Source: Dryomyza anilis
Lineage: Eukaryota > Arthropoda > Insecta > Diptera > Dryomyzidae
Direction: 5' to 3'
Assembly (NCBI GenBank): GCA_951804985.1
Contig: OX638130.1
Coordinates: forward strand, 108,884,040 to 108,948,039
Length of the DNA: 64,000 nt
Both the position numbers and the translations under genes were made by a program. Within the stretch, counting starts at the first letter, position 1; each line of letters opens with the position of its first letter. This document shows, piece by piece, positions 53,135 to 63,792 of the stretch. Under the pieces are notes generated by a model. That model saw only the letters and a program-made list of their open reading frames with translations, searched no databases and was not told the origin of the DNA.

Positions 53135-54375
53135 TCTATTTGTTCGTTTGTTTGTACGTTTGTTCCGCTTCTCCGTCTAAACGGCTGATCCGATTATCTT
53201 GAAATTTTTACCACAGATGCGTCTGGAAGGAAAGATAGGCTGTATATGGGCGGGATTGGACAAAGAGGCGTGGCACCTCCCATACAACCTAAACTTTTAA
53301 AACGATATAACTCGCCACTTTCACCAGGTACGAACATGAAACAAAAAACTCAAATACAAAAAAAACATTTAAAAGCAAAATCACAAAAGCAAAAGCACAA
53401 AACAAAACAAAAGCAAAAATACAAAAACAAAAGCAGTAACATAAAACTAAAAGTCGAACTAAAGAAAAAACAAAAAAAAAGGTAAGATAAAGGAAAAAAA
53501 CCTCACCACACTAAAACTCAGCACAATAAAGTTCACCAACCTAAAACTCACCACACTAAAATTCATCACACTAAAACTCACCACAATAAAATTCACCACA
53601 AAAATTCACCACCCTAGAACTCACCACAAAAAATTCTTCACACTAAAACTCACCACACTAAAATTCACTACACTAAAACTCACCACAATAAAATTCACCA
53701 AATAAAAATTCACCACACTAAAACTCACCTCAATAAAATTTATCACACTGAAATTCACTACACTAAAACTCACTACAATAAAATTCACCACACTAAAATT
53801 CACCACACTAAAACTCACCACACTGAAATTCAATGTACTATGACTGCCCACAATAAAATTCACCACACTAAAACTCACCACTATTAAATTCACCACACTA
53901 AAACTCACCGCACTAAAAATTCATTACACTAAAACTCACCATACTAAAACTCACCACATTAAAATTCACCACAGTTAAACTCACCACACCGAAACTCACC
54001 ACATTAAAACTCACCACACTAAAACTCACTACAATAAAACTAACCACAATTAACATCTACTGCGAAAAACTCTACGGGGAAAAATACTGGGAAAAATACG
54101 GGGAAAGCGTTCTATGGAGAAGAATTGAACGACGAAGATTTCTACGGGGAAGAATTCTACGTGTATGCGCAGTCTGAGAAAGAATTGTCTTTGAGAACAG
54201 TTGTTTTGGCGGAGAGTTATTATTTGGTTACTACATTTATAAAACCCATAAAAACTTCCACAGCGAAGCACGGGCCCCTGATATAAATAATAAAAATGTT
54301 TTTTTTATTAATAAAATCGCTTCATATCTTTGAATTCACAAAATCTTGGCACGAGTCGTGCACGGGTTCAGCTAG
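53135..54375 (+). mobile_element. Non-autonomous Helitron, complete
   Basis: The 5' end is TCTATTTGTTCGTTTG after A at 53134. The 3' end is GCACGGGTTCAGCTAG before T at 54376. Order: CCGTCTAAACGGCTGATCCG, GGATTGGACAAAGAGGCGTG, CCTCCCATACAACCTAAAC, an A-rich AAAAACAAAAGC-type core (53340-53490), the 15-bp minisatellite (53500-54050), an ACGGGGAA patch, and the conserved 3' region ACATTTATAAAACCC to CTAG. More diverged at its 5' end than the 4785 copy. No Rep/helicase. Confidence 0.8.
53500..54050. repeat. 15-bp minisatellite inside Helitron
   Basis: About 36 copies of CACACTAAAACTCAC and the CACTAAAATTCAC variant, the same unit as at 5005-5715. The minus frame at 53621-53908 (Ser/Val/Asn/Phe repeats) and part of 53246-53485 are by-products. 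Confidence 0.95.
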
Positions 54376-54599
54376 TATTAAATATTTTGTATATAATATA
54401 CGTTTATTATATTTTGCTATATTATTTATAAACAAGTTCGTATACGATTCTTCATTCTATGCTTGCAACTTATATGGAAAACATTTAATAATTTGCCACT
54501 CTTTTGCCACTATTTTGCCACTTAATAGCAACAAAGTAAGTTCCGCCCATTATTTTTAATATTTCATTCTATGTCTTATATATCATAGCAACATTGCTT

Positions 54600-54990
54600 A
54601 TTACTGCGTATGTCCCACACATGTTCTTAGCCACCGCTTTGAAACTAAAGAACTCTAGTTTGTAATACTGGTGTCAGAGATATCATAAAAGGTACATATA
54701 TGTGACAAAAGTTTATTTCAATTGTTGAACCGTGGTTACTTGAGGATGCGTGACCGGTACCATTAATGCCGACTAAGAATCTTGAAGACCAGTGCTGTGA
54801 TATGTCTAAAGATGTTAATTGACCCCTTCCTAAGACAATGCCTTGTTAAATTTGCCGGTTGGTTTCATATAAAAGAGCCAGAAACAGACCGGTTAACTAT
54901 TATCGAAGAACCAGTTCCTTGTCTAGTCTAGGACAGGTTCGTTTCCCCGTAGGGTGACTGAGTAAGCACCTTTTTTAGCCACGTTTTAGA
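54600..54990 (+). promoter_or_regulatory. Possible solo-LTR or promoter-like segment
   Basis: It is a 380-bp block of higher complexity within AT-rich DNA. It includes a TATA-like CATATAAAAGAGCC at 54869 followed 25-60 bp later by AACCAGTTCCTTGTC. TTAGCCACCGCTTTGAAAC (54627) and TTAGCCACGTTTTAGAA (54976) are similar and direct, flanking the block. The layout could fit a degraded LTR (U3-TATA-R) or an unrelated promoter. No primer-binding site or second LTR is seen. Confidence 0.2.
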
Positions 54991-56048
54991 ATTAAAAAGT
55001 ATACAGTAATTTAACTGTTATTTCTTATTTAATTCTCAAGATCAATTTTAATATACAAATTAATATCCCACATGTTTTTAGGATAAACTAAAAAATACAT
55101 GTATTTTTTACACTATTTTTGGTTTTTTTTTTTTTTTGTATTTAGAAGCTAATAATAAAATATAAATTGGTGTTCGGAACAACAGAACGTAATCTAAAAT
55201 AACTATTAAAAACATCAACTTTTTTTCTGTTCTACTTTGTAAAATATGCCATTTCAATAAAATATTATGTCACTTAATTATAAAGTTTGAACGATTACGC
55301 CTATTTTCGAAAAAAATCTTACTATAAATCACAGCTATATTTTTGCAAAATTTCATTAAAATTGATTCTGCAGTTTTTGAACTATCGTGTTTATACCTAA
55401 ACGGATGGATCATTTAATTATTGTAGTCAGTTGAACACATTGAACTAAGTGGTCTTAAAGTAGCTTCATCTTTTTCATAAATTCTTATTTTTCGAACAAA
55501 GTTGTCGAATGTAAAAAAAGATAATTTAATGCAAATACTTACTTCTTTATATAGTTATTTCGTCTATAGTATGCATTTCAAAATATGTATTTCAAATAAC
55601 ACAAAAAGCACTGCACCAGCACAAACCATTGCTGTAGTCTGTAGAAAGATGTCATAAACTCTTCTGTCACCCACAAAAAAATGCACTACATTCAATGCAA
55701 AACTTTGCGCATTTCCAGATATTTTCACAAATTGAATGCATGCCACGTTTATGTAAATGTTTCAAACTCAGCAATGGACTCGATGCCAATAAATGCCGGT
55801 AGGAGACGACATTGTACAAAATTCAGTTCCAAGTAACTGTAATCAAACTGGGCCAAAGTAATGGTTTTAATAAGAATAAAGTCATCGGATATAAGGCTTA
55901 CCTAGGTAATTGTGTACGACATAAGGATCTCTGTCAATTGCATAGGTTGGAACTCTAAAAATGAAAAATTAATTCACAGAGTAATTATTCCAACATTATA
56001 TTGCGTATGATTGACAATTATTAAAAATACTATTCGAATTAGGAACAC
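54991..56048. other. AT-rich unique DNA
   Basis: No repeats or supported exons. 55740-55930 is of modestly higher complexity. The minus frame at 55564-55746 has no recognised domain. Confidence 0.4.
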
Positions 56049-56051
56049 ACA

Positions 56052-56265
56052 GAAAGAAATACTATATAATCAATAGTATTTAGCTATTAAAATTAGTCAA
56101 TAGTATAAATTATTATTTTAATAGGTAAATCCCAGTAAATACTACAAAATACTATTAAATACTATTAAATTGTTTTTGTATTTTTATATCAAAATTTTTA
56201 TTTTTTGTATAACATTGATAACTGTTCTCTGGATCAATTTTAATAGGATTTTTTTCTGAATGAAG
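56052..56265 (+). mobile_element. Small TACTATTAAA-type MITE, copy 3
   Basis: CACAGAAAGAAATACTATAT at the left and GATTTTTTTCTGAATG at the right are roughly inverted (CAGAAA / TTTCTG). The interior ATTAAAATTAGTCAATAG, ACTATTAAATTGTTTTTGT and CAATTTTAATAGG aligns with copies at 10840 and 44092. Confidence 0.6.
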
Positions 56266-57120
56266 GAACTTTACCATTTAAACGAATTCAAGCATATTTT
56301 TAAAAAATCCCAAAATTAGCCATCAATCATAGCAAACAAATATCTAAAATATTTTACGAATCATGTATTCCTGAGTGTGGGTTCTTAGAAATTAGAGCGT
56401 GTCCGTCATATGATAGGGATATTTTCGAACTTATTATTACCATTATTCTCAGGTATATTTTTGAAAAATTTCATTGAGTTTTATGCTGTGCACTTAGAGT
56501 TATCGTATTAACACTAGTATGGACGGACAGAACAGCCTTGGCTATCGACTCCAAATGGCTTCGAATAACAGCTATTATTTCTTATGAATTATACTCCCAG
56601 GGCTTTTATGCAATTTGTGAAATTCCCTTAATGTTTTATTAATATTCTTACAAATTAGTTCCTGCATTGAAATTATAAATGACTCAATTTCTTCTTCATT
56701 ATAAAATGTATATAATTTAAAATTCCAAATTTAAATTTAAAATATTCTTCTATAGAAGACACATATCGCATACGTAATACTAATGCGTCGTAATACTAAT
56801 GCATCAGAAGGTCGCTCAGTGCTCAAGTCTTCTTCTAGCTGTCAATCAATATCCACTAAATGTCACTATGTCAGACATAAACAAGGCTTTGTCTCGATTT
56901 CAAATACATGCGGACACCTGTCATTGACGCATGCTATGACTATTAAAATTGTATGGATCTCGCGAATGTTGTTTGCGTTTATTAACTAAACAAACACATT
57001 AACCAAGCTAATATCCTTGGATATACCAACAAACTTAATGCTCAAATATGCTGAGCATTAATATTCGAATTGGTTGTGTGGTGCGTATGAGCAACATTTC
57101 AAAGGCTTTAAATCAGGGTT
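56266..57120. other. AT-rich unique DNA
   Basis: A small duplication CGTAATACTAATGC occurs twice at 56772-56801. The frames at 56783-56989 and 57048-57290 show no domain; the latter runs into the 41-bp repeat. Confidence 0.4.
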
Positions 57121-57124
57121 TAAA

Positions 57125-58665
57125 TTTGCTAGAGCAATTCCAAAACTGTCGCTGTTTGCATTCTAAATGCTGCTTCGATGCCAAAACTCTCACTGTTTGC
57201 TTCATTAATACTGCTTTGATTCCAGAATTCGTACTCTTTGTTTTTTTAAATGATGCTTCGATTCAAAAACTCTCGCTCTTTGCATTTTAAATGCTGCTTC
57301 GATTCCAAAATTCTCACTGTTGGCTTCATTAATTATGCTTTGATTCCAACACTTTGCTTTTTAAATTCTGCTTTTATTCCAAAACTCATACTCTTTGCTT
57401 TTTAAATAATGCTGTCATTCGAAAACTCTCGCTCTTTGTAGTTTAAATGGTGCTTTGATTCGAAATATATCGATCTTTGCATTTTAAATGCTGCTTCGAT
57501 GCCAAAACTCTCACTGTTTGCTTCATTAATTATGTTTTGATTCCAAAGCTCTTAATCTTTGCTTTTTAAATGATGCTTCGATTCGAAAACTCTCAATCTT
57601 TGCATTTAAAATGCTGCTTCGATGCCAAAACTCTCACTGTTTGCTTCATTAATAATGCTTTGATTCCAAAATTCGTACTCTTTGCTTTTTAAATGATGCT
57701 TCGATTCGAAAAACTCTCGCTCTATGCAGTTTAAATGGTGCTTTGATTCGAAATATGTCGCTATTTGCATTTTAAATGCTGCTTCGATTCCAAAATTCTC
57801 ACTGTTGGCTTCATTAATAATGCTTTGATTCCAGAATTCATACTCTTTGCTTTTTCAACGATGCTTTGATTCCAAAATTCGTACTCTTTGTTATTTAAAT
57901 GATGCTTCGATTCAAAAACTCTCGCTCTTTGCATTTTAAATGGTGCACCGATTCCAAAACTCTCATTGCTTGCTTCATTAATTATGCTTTGATTCCAAAA
58001 CTTTTACTCTTTGATTTTTAAATTCTGCTTTTATTCCAAAACTGATACTCTTTGTTTTTTAAATAATGCTGTCATTCGAAAACTCTCGCTCTTTGCATTT
58101 TAAATGGTGCTTTGATTCGAAAAATTTCACTCTTTGCATTTTAAATGCTGCTTCGATTACAAAACTCTCACTGTTTGCTTCATTAATTATGCTTTGATTC
58201 CAAAGCTCTTAATCTTTGCTTTTTAAATGATTCGAAAACTCTCGATCTTTGCTTCGATTCGAAAACTCTCGATCTTTGCATTTTAAATGCTGCTTCGATG
58301 CCAAAACTCTCACTGTTTGCTACATTAATAATGCTTTGATTCCAGAATTCGTACTCTTTGCTTTTTAATGATGCTTCGATTCCAAAACTATCGCTCTTTG
58401 CATATTAAATGCTGCTTCGGTTCCAAAACTCGCACTCTCTGCTTCATTTATGCTCTTTGAATTTTAAATTCTGCGATTCCAAAACTCTCGCTCTTTGCAT
58501 ATTAAATGCTGCTTCGGTTCCAAAACTCTCACTCTCTGCTTTATTTATGCTCTTTGTATTTTAAATTCTTCGATTCCAAATCTCTTACTCTTTGCTTTTT
58601 TAATGGTGTTTCGATTAGAAAACTCTCGCTCTTTGAATTATAAATACTGATACGATTCCAAAACT
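57125..58665. repeat. ~41-bp diverged minisatellite, about 37 units
   Basis: The unit is approximately CTCTTTGCATTTTAAATGCT + GCTTCGATTCCAAAACT. TGCTTCGAT/TGCTTTGAT recurs at 57171, 57212, 57254, 57295 and 57336 (41-42 bp). Unit types differ: '-TTTGCATTTTAAATGCTGC', '-GTTTGCTTCATTAATAATGC', '-TTTGCTTTTTAAATGATGC', '-TAAATAATGCTGTCATTCG'. They recur in a similar order several times, so there is higher-order periodicity. Non-coding. Confidence 0.9.
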
Positions 58666-59552
58666 TGACCCTAATTGTCTTTATCAAGATATGCTTATAC
58701 ATGTCGCATGCGAGAACAAAATGATGACTGACTTCAAAAAAGCATAGAAAGCATTTTTGCAAAAAATAAAGAGCGAATAATATAAATATTTTCATGCAAG
58801 AAAGCAAAGTATTTTAAGCATGCGAACATTTTAAACGCAAGGATTAAAAGTATTTAAAATCTTAAAGCATTGCTTTAAAATAAGCATTACTCTGTTGTGT
58901 TTTTCAAATCTTGCTTCCGCTCGACAGCAAATCAATAAAAAGTGAGAGTTTGACACCTACTTCCTCTGCTTTAAATTACTTCTACAAAATTAAACTATAC
59001 CATTTACAAATGTACTTCAAGAAAGATCAATTAATAGTCAAAAGACATCAATTGAAATTCATAAATTCCATTTGAAACTCAAATTACATCAATTGAAATT
59101 AAGAAATACGATTTGAAATTCAAAATATATCAATTGAAATTCAAAAATTCCATTTGAAACTCAAATGACATCATTAAAATTCAGAAATGTACATTTTAAA
59201 TCAATACAATGGTTATACAATTGTTGAACTATTTTTCAAATACACTAAATTTAGGTATTAAGCTTTAAAGTTGACTGAATTTAAATCGCATTTTCTCAAA
59301 TTGCGCTTATCGCTTTTTCGACAATATTTATCTCGTGTATTCCTCATCGCAACTCTGCGGTTTGATTTGAAAAATGTCTTCATTTAACATATTACATATG
59401 TACGTAGTATGGAAAAAGAAACCTCTGCAATTCTATTTATTTTCGTGCAACTCGAACGATGCATTGATTGCATGTCGCAACAACAAACAGTTAAACTGTA
59501 ACAATCTGTGGCAACAGCATCCGATGCAGCCATTTTTATGACGCTATCGCTA
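58666..59552. other. AT-rich DNA, then a more complex segment
   Basis: 59030-59200 contains repeated ATCAATTGAAATTCA / CATTTGAAACTCAAA units of about 40 bp (four eroded copies). From 59460 (CATGTCGCAACAACAAACAG) complexity rises toward the candidate exon on the minus strand. Confidence 0.4.
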
Positions 59553-59558
59553 ACTCAC

Positions 59559-59612
59559 CTTGGCGTCGTAGGTTGTCATTTCTTCTGCTGCTGCACGCGA
59601 CGTGTGTGTCAT
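59559..59612 (-). CDS. Candidate first coding exon (partial gene)
   Basis: On the minus strand an ATG at 59612 opens MTHTSRAAAEEMTTYDAK (18 codons; a second ATG at 59579 sits in the context AGAAATGAC). The frame runs into AAG|GTGAGT, a consensus 5' splice site with the intron starting at 59558. The exon would end in phase 0. The local sequence is less AT-rich than the rest. No family can be recognised from so short a peptide. The remaining exons would lie further left on the minus strand, but I could not identify them, so a chance coincidence remains possible. Confidence 0.3.
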
Positions 59613-60022
59613 GATTTTCATATATTTTTCAATTTCTATTTTTCATTTTTTTTTCTCCACTATTTTATTTCTATTGGCTAAGATCAAGCATTGCAGGGAT
59701 ATTGCAGAATATCAGCGGAAAATAAGATTGGAAATGAAATTGATTTTTTATTTAACTGAACTGACAGATACGAGTGCTCCTTCAATGGAGGGGCGGACGG
59801 GTGACACAAAAATGGCAACATTTGCAAAAATACAAAATTAAATTTGATTTCGCTACGATTTGCTGTGTGTAAAATATGCAACGTATTCATTTTTATTGCA
59901 AATTTATTGAAAATTTATTGCAATTTTGCGCAATATTTGGTGTATTGCATATTAACCAGAATTTTGTAAATTAAATAAATAACGAAACATATTGCGAAAG
60001 TAGAATTTACGAAATATAATAA
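59613..60022. other. AT-rich DNA
   Basis: The frames on both strands at 59602-59841 and 59684-59890 overlap and have no domain. ATTTATTGAAAATTTATTGC repeats occur near 59900. If the exon at 59559-59612 is real, its promoter or 5' UTR would be here. Confidence 0.35.
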
Positions 60023-60024
60023 AA

Positions 60025-61262
60025 TGTATTATTTTATTATTTTATTATTTTATTATTTTATTATTTTATTATTTTATTATTTTATTATTTTATTATTTTA
60101 TTATTTTATTATTTTATTATTTTATTATTTTATTATTTTATTATTTTATTATTTTATTATTTTATTATTTTATTATTTTATTATTTTATTATTTTATTAT
60201 TTTATTATTTTATTATTTTATTATTTTATTATTTTATTATTTTATTATTTTATTATTTTATTATTTTATTATTTTATTATTTTATTATTTTATTATTTTA
60301 TTATTTTATTATTTTATTATTTTATTATTTTATTATTTTATTATTTTATTATTTTATTATTTTATTATTTTATTATTTTATTATTTTATTATTTTATTAT
60401 TTTATTATTTTATTATTTTATTATTTTGTTATTTTATTATTTTATTATTTTATTATTTTATTATTTTATTATTTTATTATTTTATTATTTTATTATTTTA
60501 TTATTTTATTATTTTATTATTTTATTATTTTATTATTTTATTATTTTATTATTTTATTATTTTATTATTTTATTATTTTATTATTTTATTATTTTATTAT
60601 TTTATTATTTTATTATTTTATTATTTTATTATTTTATTATTTTATTATTTTATTATTTTATTATTTTATTATTTTATTATTTTATTATTTTATTATTTTA
60701 TTATTTTATTATTAGTTCATTATTTTATTATTTTATTATTTTATTATTTTATTATTTTATTATTTTATTATTTTATTATTTTATTATTTTATTATTTTAT
60801 TATTTTATTATTTTATTATTTTATTATTTTATTATTTTATTATTTTATTATTTTATTATTTTATTATTTTATTATTTTATTATTTTATTATTTTATTATT
60901 TTATTATTTTATTATTTTATTATTTTATTATTTTATTATTTTATTATTTTATTATTTTATTATTTTATTATTTTATTATTTTATTATTTTATTATTTTAT
61001 TATTTTATTATTTTATTATTTTATTATTTTATTATTTTATTATTTTATTATTTTATTATTTTATTATTTTATTATTTTATTATTTTATTATTTTATTATT
61101 TTATTATTTTATTATTTTATTATTTTATTATTTTATTATTTTATTATTTTATTATTTTATTATTTTATTATTTTATTATTTTATTATTTTATTATTTTAT
61201 TATTTTGTTATTTTATTATTTTATTATTTTATTATTTTATTATTTTATTATTTTATTTATTA
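60025..61262. repeat. 8-bp satellite (ATTATTTT)n, 1.24 kb
   Basis: About 154 near-perfect units. The only visible variants are single T-to-G changes (ATTTTGTTATT) at 60428 and 61207 and one longer interruption, TATTAGTTCATT, at 60710-60722. The 415-codon Tyr/Phe/Ile/Leu frame exists because the 8-bp unit read in triplets (24 bp) has no stop in that frame; it is not a gene. Confidence 0.97.
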
Positions 61263-62080
61263 ATTTTATAAATATCCAATAAAACACCAATTCATAGACA
61301 AAAACCCATATGAGCCTGTTTCCAATTAAGTTTCTTTAATGAAAGTGTCGCTCAAGAGTCGGACAAATATGTTGCCTATCAAAGCAACACAGACTAAACA
61401 AAAACTATTCCGAATTTTTGGCTTTGTCTTAAAATCTCAGCCAGTGACTCGCCATTCACACATGTGATAACTTGAATGCATTTCAGATTCTAGCCACTTG
61501 ACAGTTTGAACACATCATTTAAACACGTTGAAGTCAAAATGTGTATGAAAAGGCTCAGATCATACTAAATTTCACTTCAATATTGCGTAGTTATTTTGGT
61601 TACAACTTAAAAAATAACAATTTATTTCATTTCAGAAATGTTTCATAAAATGTGCCCAACAATTATACTCATCCCTAACGACAATTCAATCCCGATATAA
61701 TTATCCACAGATACAAGATTATATGAGACAATAATTTTCTGCTTCAATTCTTCCCTACAAATTCTTTCAATAATAAAGATTTGTCTGAGAATGAATTGTC
61801 CACGGAAGAATAGCCTCTGAGAAGAATCTTGGAATATAATTCTTCTGTGTTAAATTGTCTAATGAATCAAGAGAATAATTATAAAGATTATCGGAAAAAT
61901 TATCAGTTCAAATTTTCTCAGGGAAATTAAATTGCCTGTTGAGTAGAATTGTCTTGTAGCAGTATTGTCTGTAATCGGAATATTTCAACATTATATAAGT
62001 AGATTATTAATAAAGTCAATAAACTAAATTAATATATTTATATCAAGCATATATTAAGTTATTAATACTTTTACCGAAAC
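61263..62080. other. Mostly unique AT-rich DNA
   Basis: 61740-61990 is rich in GAATTGTCT / AATTGTC words. No gene, RNA or mobile element is recognised. Confidence 0.4.
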
Positions 62081-62082
62081 GT

Positions 62083-62430
62083 TACATGGAAAAAATTCAT
62101 CAACATGATGAATTTATTCATAAATATAATGAATTTTTTTCGTTAAATACCAGATTTATTATATTGATACCAAATGACATAGTGATGAATGCATTGATTA
62201 TATATATGAACGAATTCATACTATCGTACATCATAGTGAAGAACAATACAATGAATTTGAATAATTATATTGATGAATATAATCATACTATCTATGAATA
62301 ATAAAAAAATTTTGTTGAACAAAAAATTATTAAAAAAATATCAAATTTTTTACCGAAAAAAAAAAATTTAAAAAAAAATGTATTTAAAAAAAAAATTTGT
62401 CTGAAAAAATATATATTTTTCGAAAAGAAA
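62083..62430. mobile_element. Palindromic AT-rich element, copy D (inverse orientation, truncated)
   Basis: ACATGGAAAAAATTCATCAA, ATGATGAATTTATTCATAAA, CCAGATTTATTATATTGATA and ATATGAACGAATTCATACTA correspond to the left arm of copy C and the complement of the right part of copies A/B. An A-rich interior follows (62300-62430), the complement of the T-runs at 6130-6310. The distal half is missing. The 71-codon frame at 62086-62301 is incidental. Confidence 0.65.
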
Positions 62431-62841
62431 AACTAAAATTTACAATTTTAGTACACTTTCAAAAGTACAAAGTAATCATCATCCACAAATCAATCTTTCA
62501 CACTGCTTTCATATAGCTTTATGAAAATAGCGTTAAAATAGCACTCACAACACTTCAAAAGGCAACAATTTCACATTCATCGTTTCCATCTTCATTATTT
62601 GGCATTTATATTGAGCAGCTCATGCGAAATGCATATTCAATATGCACTCAGCTTGCAGAAAATTTGCATGTTACATGATGAACAAAAAAATGTTATTTGT
62701 TTTGTTTATATATTCCTTGTATAGATATGCTTGGTCGAGTAGAAATTGTATTAAGAATATATTTCAGACTTTTCCACAATTGTAATTTAAATAAAATATT
62801 CAAAATGAAAAAAAAAACTACATTTTATCATAGTATTAACT

Positions 62842-62995
62842 AGCGTCAGTAGTTCAGAGGTCAGTGCATTGGACTGCAAGCCGAAATGTCCCATGTTCAA
62901 ATCAGAGCTGGGGCTAACAACATCTTTTCATATAAAAAATGTTTAATATCGGTCTAACTCTCGGCAGACAATGGCAAACCTCCGATAGTAAACTA
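62842..62995 (+). mobile_element. tRNA-derived SINE, family 1 (3'-truncated, diverged)
   Basis: AGCGTCAGTAGTTCAGAGG, CATTGGACTGCAAGCCGAAA, a degenerate B box (GTTCAAATCAG) and GGGGCTAACAACATC. The body then follows to CTCTCGGCAGACAATGG, CAAACCTCCGATAGTAAA. The rest of the body and the tail are absent. Confidence 0.75.
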
Positions 62996-63790
62996 CATTT
63001 TTGGCATTTTTAAATACATATGTCTTTATTTGACTTGATGTTACTAAACAATTTATTTGAAATATGATTCTTCATTTACAATTATATAAAGTGCAAAAGT
63101 ATGCAAATACAAGAGAATCTTAAACAAGCCCAAGCTTCTCAGCAAAACAAGTAAAAACTAAAATAGAAGACAAATAATTTTTGCGAGCGCGTTTTTTACT
63201 TCTATTATACAGGGTGTTTGGTTCATCGATGCCAATAATTCAGGGGATCATTCTATGACTCAAAAAAATAAGAAAATATTAAATTAAAAAAATTCTAATT
63301 TTCACCCAGTTTAAGATACAGAGTGTTTAATAAATTTATATTACTGACATAACCTTGTCAATAAAATTTGTTATAAAGAATAACCTATAAATAAATGCAT
63401 ACTCATTTTTAACTCATTACCTTTCTAATGGTATGTCATATCTTCGAACCCCATAATTTATTCCATTTTTCAAATGAACGTAAAGTTGAAATTTACAAAA
63501 ATAAAAATACAAATTTTGAATTTGTCATTAATTATCTTAAAATTTCGTTACCTTTTCTAATATATAATGATAGACCAGTTAATTCCCAGTATTTTCTAAC
63601 CAATTACAGTGGTTTTTAACCAGTAAGTTATACTGCAGAAATAATTAAATAATGACGGATCTTGTGATTTGGTGTTTGAAAATAAAATCAAAATAATCGA
63701 AATATAATTTTAAACATTTATTAAAACTATAATCATTATATTATTACTTCACAGAATATATTTTCTGATAATTTTTCCAAACAAAATTTT
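62996..63790. other. AT-rich DNA with a possible repeat end
   Basis: ATACAGGGTGTTTGG (63209) and ATACAGAGTGTTTAA (63315) are direct repeats about 106 bp apart. The first resembles a transposon end but no inverted partner is visible. The frame at 63428-63619 has no recognisable domain. Confidence 0.35.
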
Positions 63791-63792
63791 AT

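Noticed and set aside
60024..61271. 415-codon hydrophobic Tyr-Phe-Ile-Leu frame, superficially like a membrane protein
   Set aside because: Produced by the 8-bp ATTATTTT satellite; no sequence complexity or gene context.
63209..63330. Transposon with ACAGGGTGTTTGG terminal repeats
   Set aside because: The similar motif at 63315 is in direct, not inverted, orientation and no target duplication is visible.
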